NCBI GenBank assembly: GCA_964528305.1
Contig: CAZGSD010000002.1
Coordinates: 124,001 to 188,000 of the forward strand
Origin: CAZGSD01 sp964528305
GTDB lineage: Bacteria > Patescibacteriota > Gracilibacteria > UBA1369
Length of the DNA: 64,000 nucleotides
Direction: 5' to 3'
A program made the translations under genes and the position numbers. Shown piece after piece: positions 57,232-64,000 of this stretch (position 1 is its first letter; every line of letters begins with the position of its first letter). The notes below the pieces were generated by a model. The model was not told the origin of the DNA. It searched no databases and saw only the letters and a list, made by a program, of their open reading frames with translations.

Positions 57232-58514
57232 TTAATTACTACACTCTTTACCTATACACCAATCAGCCACATTCACAAAACGATCACTTTCATAAGCCAA
57301 TCCATTTAAATCAATATTTTGCACCTTACCATCACTTAAAAATTGATAATTTGGCCTATAAAGGAACAAAGCAGGCACCTCAGCAGAAATAATTTCCGCT
57401 AATTTTTTCAATCGCTCAGCCTTTTCATCATGCTCAAAAGTTTGGCGAATCCTTTCTATCTGTTGATCAGCAGCAAAACTACTGAATTTAGATAAATTCA
57501 AACCATTCTCACCAACCTGACTAGAATGCCAAAAAGGATAGGTATCAAGATTATAGCCCATGTTTTGTCCAGCTAAAATCATATCATAAGTTTTGGTTTT
57601 AATAGCCTGGAGATAATCACTTTCAGGCAATGCCACTATATTGACCTTTACCCCACCTTTTTCCCATGATCTTACCAAAAAATCCCAAATCTTAGCATTC
57701 TCCAAAGCCTGCGGAGAATCAGCCTCCGTCTGCCGAACCAACAGATTCAACTCCAATTCTTTACCTTTAGCATCACGACGATACTTCTCTCCAGCCAAAA
57801 CTTGCCCATCTTTATCTTTTTTAAAACNNNNNNNNNNNNNNNNNNNNNNNNNNNNNNNNNNNNNNNNNNNNNNNNNNNNNNNNNNNNNNNNNNNNNNNNN
57901 NNNNNNNNNNNNNNNNNNNNNNNNNNNGGCAAAATCCCAACATTTAGATTAGTTATAAAAAACGCATTGGGCCGGTTCAAAATAAATTTAAAAGACTTAT
58001 CATCAATTTTCTCTATTTTCACACCTTGAAAATTAGCTTTCAAAATAATGTTTTGGAACTTCTCATCCTGTATTAAAGAAAAAGTAAACAAAACATCATC
58101 CACAGTTACAGGCTGACCATCATGCCACAAACCCCCATCCCGCAAAGTAAAAATATACTCCTTTTTATCATCACTAATAGTCCAATCCGCCAAATCAGGC
58201 ACAAAATCTCTAGTTTTTGTGTCATATTTGAGCAGGCCAGCAAAAACCAACGAAGACACCTCACGATTAGCTTGAGAAAAATCATTATACAGAGGATTTA
58301 CCAACACCGGCCTAGCTGAAATTATTCCTTCAGTATAAACTCCACTTTCCGCCAAAACCCCAGTTGGACTAAACACGCTTAAAGCGGCCCTAAAACAAAA
58401 AAACAAAAAGAATAAAACCGCAACAGCAGTCAAAACCTTTTCCTCCAAAGAATAAGCTCTCAATACACGCCACATCGTCGCCCAGATTTTAAGTTGATTT
58501 TTAGAATTCAACAT
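57232..58514 (-). CDS. family 5 (OppA-like) substrate-binding protein, split by a gap
   Basis: One gene interrupted by a 100-N gap (57828-57927). Because 100 is not a multiple of 3 the two parts appear in different frames, which is an assembly artefact. The N-terminal part has a membrane segment (EKVLTAVAVLFFLFFCF) and the SBP_bac_5 signature (RPVLVNPLYNDFSQANREVSSLVFAGLLKYD, LRDGGLWHDGQPVTVDDVLFTF). The C-terminal part has PESDYLQAIKTKTYDMILAG and ALFLYRPNYQ. Missing: about 170-200 residues. It starts near secG. Confidence 0.85.
57828..57927. other. assembly gap (100 N) inside the OppA-like gene
   Basis: Exactly 100 N. About 195 codons lie before the gap and about 198 after it, while family members are usually 550-600 residues. 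The real gap is likely around 500-600 bp (inference), so the 100 is a placeholder. Confidence 0.95.
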
Positions 58515-58553
58515 TGATTAATACCAAAATTAGGGCGAATCTTTATAAACTAT

Positions 58554-58775
58554 CTAGGCCACAAAAATGAAAGCCACAGCGCCCAGAACGAACAAGACAG
58601 TCAAAACAATGGTCGCATTAAAAATCACTTTTTCCGCCCCTCTTCTAGTAGATTGAAAAGAAGTTGGAGTGGAGCTCATAGCGCCTGATAATCCAGCAGT
58701 TTTATTTTGCATTAAAATTGCCAAAATCAACAATACAGAGACAATTAACTGGAAGTATTTCAAAAAAGTAAGCAT
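58554..58775 (-). CDS. secG: preprotein translocase subunit SecG
   Basis: 73 residues with two membrane segments and the classic LAILMQNKTAGLSGAMSS segment between them, with the GG-type turn and the STRRGAEKVI loop. Partner of SecYE. A short 39-base gap precedes the OppA-like gene. It has a promoter of its own at 58810-58839. Confidence 0.9.
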   Translation of the reverse strand: MLTFLKYFQLIVSVLLILAILMQNKTAGLSGAMSSTPTSFQSTRRGAEKVIFNATIVLTVLFVLGAVAFIFVA

Positions 58776-58809
58776 AGAACCTTAAGGATTAGAATTTGCA
58801 ACACGGCCA

Positions 58810-58839
58810 TTTATAGCACAAGTAACATCAAACGGTCAA
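58810..58839 (-). promoter_or_regulatory. sigma70-like promoter of secG
   Basis: On the minus strand TTGACC (58834-58839, 5 of 6), an 18-base spacer and TATAAA (58810-58815, 5 of 6) with a TGc extension. It sits between the ileS stop and the secG start, giving a leader of about 28 bases. Confidence 0.6.
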
Positions 58840-58869
58840 ACCGCACTACGGAAACCCTAAAAACGATTT

Positions 58870-61800
58870 TCATAGCTTCCGTTTAACAGCTATTTTAAGA
58901 CTATATTCATCAATAGTCAGTTCTGCTTCTTTGTCCCAGTCCAAATCTCCCTTTTGAATCAATTCATCCGCCAAAGTCTCCCTACTAATATAGTCCGCAT
59001 GAGCTGTAATGGCAGCAGCTAGAGCTTTTGGAGCTATAACATCCAAAATTATGTGATCACTCACCTCATAACCAGCTTCACGACGTAAATCCTGAACAGC
59101 ACGAACAACTTCACGAGCATATCCCTCTTCCAAAAGCCCTTGATCGATTTTTGTATACAGAGCCACAGTAACGCCATTATCACTAGCAGCCTCAACCCCA
59201 TCATTCAAACCGCTAGACATCGTTTCCAAAGTAAACTCTTCACCTGTTAAACGAACCTGATTACCATCACCAACTGTTAAATTAGTCATAATCACATCAC
59301 CATCTTCCTCAACAAAATGCCCTTCACGAGCTTCAGCTATAATCTGCTGAACCAAAGAACCGAATTTTGGCCCCAATAACTTAGCATTGGGTTTTAATAT
59401 TTTTTTAACCAAATCTCCCGCATCTTTCAAATCAATAAATTTTAATTCTTTAACATTCAATTCTTCCATAATTACCTCGCCCTGATCTTGAACACTTTTT
59501 TTATTCACGCGTGCCGGCAGAGCTACCTCCACCAAAGACAAAGGCTGTCGAACCCTTATCTTGGATTTGGCACGAATTTGATGCCCCAAACCAACTACAG
59601 CCCTAACCATGGCATTTTGCTCATTCAACTCGGCAGCAACATATTGAGACCGATATTTTGGCCAATCTGCCAAATGTACAGATTCCCCTCCAGTTAAATT
59701 AGTATAAATCTCTTCAGATAAATAAGGCATAAATGGGGCCAACAACTTCGCAAAAACAACCAGCACAGTATAAAGTGTTTGATAAGCTTCGTTTTTATCC
59801 GAATCATTTTCAGATTTCCAAAAACGACGCCTGGATCTACGTATATACCAATTAGAAAGATTATCCACAAATTCAACCATTGGCCGAGTAGCCTTCATCA
59901 AATTATAAGACTCCATCTGTTCATCAACCTGGGCAATTAAAGTATTCAATTCAGACAATATCCACTTGTCCAAGGCATTTTGAGGCTGAAATTTCTTCTC
60001 CAATTTATCAGGATTCCAACCATCAATATTGGCATAAGTCACAAAAAAACTATAAGTATTCCAGATAGTTAAATTAAATTTCTTCAAAAATTCATCCACG
60101 TGCTGCTCAGAAAATCTCACCCCATCTCCCAAAACCACCGGAGATTGATATAAGTAAAATCTCACAGCATCAACACCCTTACTAGCAAACAAAGCAGTCG
60201 GGTCAGGATAATTTTTCTTGCTTTTGGAAAGCTTTTCTCCATCAGCCGCATTGATGTGACCCGTACAGATAGCATTTTGAAAAGCCGGTCTATCAAACAA
60301 AATAGTCGACAAAACATTCAAGGTATAAAACCACCCACGAGTTTGATCTATAGCCTCTATGATAAAATCCGCCGGGAAATTTTTTTCAAATAAATCTTTA
60401 TTCTCAAAAGGATAATGCAGCTGAGCATAAGGCATCGAGCCACTTTCAAACCAGCAATCAAAAACATCCGGAATTCTTTTCATCAAATATTTCTCATCAT
60501 CACTATCCAAATGATCAGGATGACGGAAGGTAATTTCATCAATAAAAGGCTTGTGTAAATCCAATTTACCCTCGTCATTAAGTGGTAATCGGCCCGCTAA
60601 TTTTTCCAACTCAGCGATGGAACCAACACAAATCATATCCCCATTGGCATTTTGCCAAATCGGCAGTGGACAACCCCAGTAACGGCTGCGTGAAATACTC
60701 CAGTCTCGAGCACCCTCCAACCATTTTCCAAAACGCCCATCCCGAATATGCTCTGGCTGCCAATTAATTTTTTGATTATTAGCCATCATGGCGTCTTTCA
60801 CTGCCGTCACTTTAATATACCAAGAATCCGTCACGTAATTCAAAAGGGGCGTGTCAGTACGCTCACAATGAGGATAAGAATGCCGATAATTTTCTGCAGA
60901 AAAAAAGAGTCCCCTCTCCTGTAACCACTTACCAATATTCTGATCCTGACCTTTCACATACTTGCCCGCGAAATCCACCACTTCAGATTTGAAATTACCA
61001 TTCATTTCCACGTGAACAATCGGCTTCAGACCATGAGCACTTATCAAGTTGTAGTCATCCTCACCAAATCCGCCAGCAATATGCACTATACCCGTACCAG
61101 ATTCAGTAGTGACGAAATCAGCAGGGAAAATCTGGAATAAATCCTCAGCCACATAATAATCAAACAACGGTTTATATCTCTTACCAACAAGATCCTTGGC
61201 CTTCACTTCTTTTAAAACTTCAAACTCTCTATCCTGAAAAACCTGTTCCACACGATCTTTGGCCACAATAAATTTCTCTCCAGCCGATTCCAACAAGACA
61301 TATTTGATCTTTGGCCCAATAGCCAAAGCCTGATTACCAGGCAAAGTCCAAGGAGTAGTCGTCCAAGCCAGTAAAAAAACTCCTGGCTGATCAACTACTT
61401 CAAATTTAGCCGTCAAAGAATAATCGGTAATATCTTTATAATTCAAAGATGCCTCAAAATTACTCAACGGAGTCTCTAAACCAGTCGAAATATGCATGGG
61501 TTTATAACCTTTGTAAACCAGACCCTTATCCCAAATTTGTCGGAATCCCCACCAAATCGACTCCATATAATCATTATCCAATGTGGCATAGCCATTTTCA
61601 AAATCCACCCAACGCCCCAATCTATCCATCACCTGTTCCCACTCTCTCGTATAGAGAAAAACCGACTCTCGACAATCCGCATTGAATTTTTTGATGCCAA
61701 CTTTTTCTATATCGGCCTTACCACGGATATTGTGAGCTTTTTCTATAGCGTATTCCACCGGCACTCCATGACAGTCCCACCCCGCTACGCGGGGCACATA

Positions 61801-62034
61801 GAATCCACGCATAGTCCAATACCTGGCTAGAGCATCCTTCACAGCGCTTATCATCAAATGGCCATAATGTGGCAAACCATTGGCAAAAGGAGGCCCATCA
61901 AAAAAGACTTTTTTCTCAGCCTGTAAACGCTGATCTAATGATTTTTGAAAAATCCCCTTCTTCTGCCAAAACGCCAGTTTTTCCAACTCCAATTGCGCCA
62001 AATCCTGATTGTTTTTTACCGCTTTAAAAGACAT
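58870..62034 (-). CDS. ileS: isoleucyl-tRNA synthetase, eukaryotic-like type
   Basis: 1054 residues. HIGH motif within PPFANGLPHYGHLM near residues 49-62; KMSKS-type KLSKSKKNYPDP around residue 605; an editing domain between (FLLAWTTTPWTLPGNQALA and GTGIVHIAGGFGEDDY); anticodon-binding helices (NWYIRRSRRRFW). The PHYGHL form and YPDP after KLSKS match the second (eukaryotic-like) IleRS clade rather than the common bacterial one with DIHIGHALNK. That clade is associated with natural mupirocin tolerance. The C-terminal end lacks the zinc-finger of the bacterial form. Confidence 0.93.
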   Translation of the reverse strand: MSFKAVKNNQDLAQLELEKLAFWQKKGIFQKSLDQRLQAEKKVFFDGPPFANGLPHYGHLMISAVKDALARYWTMRGFYVPRVAGWDCHGVPVEYAIEKAHNIRGKADIEKVGIKKFNADCRESVFLYTREWEQVMDRLGRWVDFENGYATLDNDYMESIWWGFRQIWDKGLVYKGYKPMHISTGLETPLSNFEASLNYKDITDYSLTAKFEVVDQPGVFLLAWTTTPWTLPGNQALAIGPKIKYVLLESAGEKFIVAKDRVEQVFQDREFEVLKEVKAKDLVGKRYKPLFDYYVAEDLFQIFPADFVTTESGTGIVHIAGGFGEDDYNLISAHGLKPIVHVEMNGNFKSEVVDFAGKYVKGQDQNIGKWLQERGLFFSAENYRHSYPHCERTDTPLLNYVTDSWYIKVTAVKDAMMANNQKINWQPEHIRDGRFGKWLEGARDWSISRSRYWGCPLPIWQNANGDMICVGSIAELEKLAGRLPLNDEGKLDLHKPFIDEITFRHPDHLDSDDEKYLMKRIPDVFDCWFESGSMPYAQLHYPFENKDLFEKNFPADFIIEAIDQTRGWFYTLNVLSTILFDRPAFQNAICTGHINAADGEKLSKSKKNYPDPTALFASKGVDAVRFYLYQSPVVLGDGVRFSEQHVDEFLKKFNLTIWNTYSFFVTYANIDGWNPDKLEKKFQPQNALDKWILSELNTLIAQVDEQMESYNLMKATRPMVEFVDNLSNWYIRRSRRRFWKSENDSDKNEAYQTLYTVLVVFAKLLAPFMPYLSEEIYTNLTGGESVHLADWPKYRSQYVAAELNEQNAMVRAVVGLGHQIRAKSKIRVRQPLSLVEVALPARVNKKSVQDQGEVIMEELNVKELKFIDLKDAGDLVKKILKPNAKLLGPKFGSLVQQIIAEAREGHFVEEDGDVIMTNLTVGDGNQVRLTGEEFTLETMSSGLNDGVEAASDNGVTVALYTKIDQGLLEEGYAREVVRAVQDLRREAGYEVSDHIILDVIAPKALAAAITAHADYISRETLADELIQKGDLDWDKEAELTIDEYSLKIAVKRKL

Positions 62035-62086
62035 GATTTGCTGATTTAGATAATTTTAAAATCTGACCAATAATCTCCCACGAACA

Positions 62087-63136
62087 TTAAGCCCGATTAG
62101 AAGCATAACGCCGCTGCAACATCGACATATAATTTTGTTCTGCTGGTTTACGTTGATGGCCACGACAACTATCACTACAAGCATTCTCCATAGTCACCGC
62201 ACATTTTTCACAACAGATAAACAAAGCATTACAAGCCGCATTAACACAGTTAATGTAAACATCACATGGGTCTGAACAATGCAAACAGCTAGCAATCACA
62301 CGATCTTTTTCTTTATTGATTGGCATAGCCACGCGACGGTCAAAAACAAATAGAGATCCCTTCCAAAATTTATCTGGAAATTCCTTGCCATATGTCCCAA
62401 TTCCACCATTTAACTGATAGACATTTTTGAAACCACGCATTTTCAAATAAGCAGTACCAGTTTCACAACGCACTCCATAAGTACAATAAGCCACAACTTT
62501 TTTATCTTTGAGATGCTCAATTTGATCCACGGCCTGTGGTAATTCTCTAAAACTAGCCATTTCCAGAGGAACAGATTTTTCAAAACGCCCCAAATCATAT
62601 TCATAACGATTACGCATATCTACCAAAACCACATCATTATCATTTTCAATCATTTGGTTAAGCTGTTCGGGAGAGATATGCTCACCACAATTTTCTGCTC
62701 TTACACCAGGCACACGCAAAGTTACCAATTCCTCCTTCACCCGCACGAAAATTTTGGTAAAAGTAAATTGATCACCAATATCTTCCTTGAACCACAAATC
62801 AGCCAATCTCGGATCTGACCAACACATTTTTTTATACTCTTCAATTTTCTCCCGAGGCGCCGCACAAGTACCATTAATGCCCAGTTTAGAAATCAAAATA
62901 CGACCTTTAATGCCATTTTCACGACACCAGCGCAAATGATCCTCAGCAAATTGTTCAGGATTATCAATATTTACATATTTGTAATAAGTAAGAACCACAT
63001 AAGGGATCTTTGGGGCATCCAGATCTATTTTGGCTGCCTCCATTTGAGCACGTCGGGCGGCTTTTCTAGCCAAACGCTCTCTACGGGCCAGCTCAGCCGG
63101 AGCCAAATTCCCCATATCAGTAGAAACGGCTGTCAT
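62087..63136 (-). CDS. trhO: tRNA uridine(34) hydroxylase TrhO (YceA-type)
   Basis: 349 residues: an N-terminal helical extension (about 44 residues, Ala/Arg-rich), the acylphosphatase-like region (YYKYVNIDNPEQFAEDHLRW; GINGTCAAPREKIEEYKKM; DLWFKED.....FTFTKIFVRVKEELVTLRVPGV), and a rhodanese domain with the active cysteine in AYCTYGVRCETGTAYL and a C-terminal cysteine cluster (CLHCSDPCDVYINC, CEKCAV). TrhO hydroxylates U34 (ho5U) using O2. It suggests the organism meets oxygen at least sometimes, unless the reaction differs here. Confidence 0.9.
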   Translation of the reverse strand: MTAVSTDMGNLAPAELARRERLARKAARRAQMEAAKIDLDAPKIPYVVLTYYKYVNIDNPEQFAEDHLRWCRENGIKGRILISKLGINGTCAAPREKIEEYKKMCWSDPRLADLWFKEDIGDQFTFTKIFVRVKEELVTLRVPGVRAENCGEHISPEQLNQMIENDNDVVLVDMRNRYEYDLGRFEKSVPLEMASFRELPQAVDQIEHLKDKKVVAYCTYGVRCETGTAYLKMRGFKNVYQLNGGIGTYGKEFPDKFWKGSLFVFDRRVAMPINKEKDRVIASCLHCSDPCDVYINCVNAACNALFICCEKCAVTMENACSDSCRGHQRKPAEQNYMSMLQRRYASNRA

Positions 63137-63209
63137 AAAGAAAAAACTTAAACTTTAAAGCAGCCGCAATATAGCATTTTTATCGAAATCTCAAAAGGAA
63201 AATAAATTG

Positions 63210-63237
63210 TTGACTTGTCATTGCGGCTCACTAAAAT
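63210..63237 (+). promoter_or_regulatory. sigma70-like promoter of the aspartate-kinase gene
   Basis: TTGACT (63210-63215, 5 of 6), a 16-base spacer and TAAAAT (63232-63237, 5 of 6). The start codon follows about 37 bases later. It lies in the gap between the divergent trhO and the kinase gene. Confidence 0.55.
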
Positions 63238-63274
63238 AACCACATCATAAGCACAACCGTTATCATCAAGTATT

Positions 63275-64000
63275 ATGCGTCAAACTCCAGAAAAAAAAAT
63301 CACCGTAAATAAAATTGGTGGCTCCAATATGAGTCAGTTAAATCAGGTATTAAATCTTGTGAAATTTCTACAAGAAAACGGTGAAAGTCCTGTTTTGGTA
63401 GTATCAGCATTCCAGGGAGTGACCGATGCTCTCATTCAAGCTCTCGATCAACTGGACGGTCAAGACTATACGCCACCAGATATCGAGCAAGCTATAACCC
63501 CAGTTTTAGAAATTATAAAACAAAAAATTTCCGAATTTATTAAATCAGACACGCATAAACAAAAAGCCATAGACCATTTACAAAGAGAGTATCAATTATG
63601 CGTAGAGATTTTAATGACGCATAAAGCTGTCACCACAACACTCAGCCCATCCCAACAAACATGGCCAACTCGAGATAAAATTGTCGCATTTGGAGAAAGA
63701 ACAGTCATTGGCATTTTGGAAGCCTTTCTAGAAGCAAATAACATTCAGGCCACTGCAATCAATGACATAACATACTCCCAAAATGGTAAATCCAAACCAT
63801 CTAAAAGTGAACTACACGAAGGTATTCAACGTGGCATAGCCGATAAACTACAAGGACATATCACAGAGATCCATGATCGTATACTGATTATAGGTGGACA
63901 TATCACAAACGTAGGCAACGGTATGGTTATAGAAATTGGCCGCAGTTATACAGACACAACAGCCGTAGACACAACTGCCGCTTTAAAAAACTTATTAAAT
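63275..64000 (+). CDS. aspartate kinase, N-terminal part (cut by the window end)
   Basis: 242 codons without a stop, running off the right edge. The N-terminus ITVNKIGGSNMSQLNQV corresponds to the KFGGTSV P-loop-like motif of amino-acid kinases, in the KIGG(T/S) form seen in some ectoine-type aspartate kinases. GERTVIGILEAFLEANNIQA follows, and IGRSYTDTTA matches GRGGSDTTAA. The domain order is that of aspartate kinase; whether regulatory ACT domains follow is unknown. Read from ATG at 63275; promoter at 63210-63237. Confidence 0.78.
   Translation, partial: MRQTPEKKITVNKIGGSNMSQLNQVLNLVKFLQENGESPVLVVSAFQGVTDALIQALDQLDGQDYTPPDIEQAITPVLEIIKQKISEFIKSDTHKQKAIDHLQREYQLCVEILMTHKAVTTTLSPSQQTWPTRDKIVAFGERTVIGILEAFLEANNIQATAINDITYSQNGKSKPSKSELHEGIQRGIADKLQGHITEIHDRILIIGGHITNVGNGMVIEIGRSYTDTTAVDTTAALKNLLN

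Noticed and set aside
57232..58514. Pseudogene call for the OppA-like gene
   Set aside because: The apparent frame change is exactly at the run of N; both halves are well conserved.
1..64000. Recoded TGA (genetic code 25)
   Set aside because: murC, tyrS and the TsaC gene end in TGA at the right place and none of the conserved genes has an in-frame TGA.

Overview
The window looks like a stretch of a Patescibacteria (Candidate Phyla Radiation) chromosome, probably from the Parcubacteria side. This is an inference from gene content and style: compact genes that often overlap, few Shine-Dalgarno sequences, stand-alone membrane proteins of unknown function, TrbC/VirB2-like pilin and TraD-like ATPase genes, an orphan PrsW-like protein, RmuC, a eukaryotic-type IleRS and an Elp3. 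TGA acts as a normal stop (murC, tyrS and the TsaC gene all end in TGA), so this is not the code-25 Gracilibacteria/SR1 type. Two runs of exactly 100 N (36129-36228 and 57828-57927) are scaffold gaps that cut two genes.

Layout. 1-6000: two tRNA-Met genes (elongator and initiator), an FtsB-like divisome gene, murC, cysS and a large secreted Ig/FN3 adhesin. 6019-9131: a two-gene module of a 7TM protein and a three-part fusion (ATP-grasp amino-acid ligase, RimB-like retropepsin fold, QEGLA/MATCAP-type metallopeptidase). This is the most system-like novelty in the window. 9146-16289: queA, then the translation block rpsB-(DUF4870-like)-tsf flanked by two partner-switching operons: STAS + SpoIIE phosphatase on one side, RsbW-like kinase + STAS + PrsW-like membrane protease on the other. 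16317-20067: glycosyltransferase, Wzz-like protein, AI-2E-type permease and pilin. 20133-30835: housekeeping (der, uvrC, rmuC, TsaC/Sua5, tRNA-Leu, obgE, pth, rplU, rluD). 30895-38130: tyrS, a lone PocR sensor, recG, a divergent Elp3 / Trm9-like pair, and a WecG/TagA glycosyltransferase. 38075-43007: small membrane proteins, gatB, a CoaE-like protein without a P-loop, a HEPN-like protein, a bPH protein and lepB.

43241-44318 is a compositional island. It is one GC-rich gene with a strong Shine-Dalgarno and a structured leader, bounded by 15-bp perfect inverted repeats, inside AT-rich, SD-poor DNA. 44383-53565: membrane proteins, NrnA-like DHH phosphoesterase, fmt, a surface-glycan/solute-binding group (O-antigen ligase-like, solute-binding lipoprotein, GT2), ssb and pgk. 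53587-64000: TraD/TraG-like ATPase, ruvX, rplI, OppA-like protein, secG, ileS, trhO and the start of an aspartate kinase.

Three large hairpin elements with 27-29-nt arms sit directly behind stop codons (3631-3754, 38607-38745, 51738-51862). The first and third are recognisably one family. Recurring themes are tRNA wobble modification (Elp3, Trm9-like, TrhO, QueA), partner switching, envelope glycans, and several enzyme folds that have lost their catalytic residues (YggS-like, CoaE-like, RimB-like).
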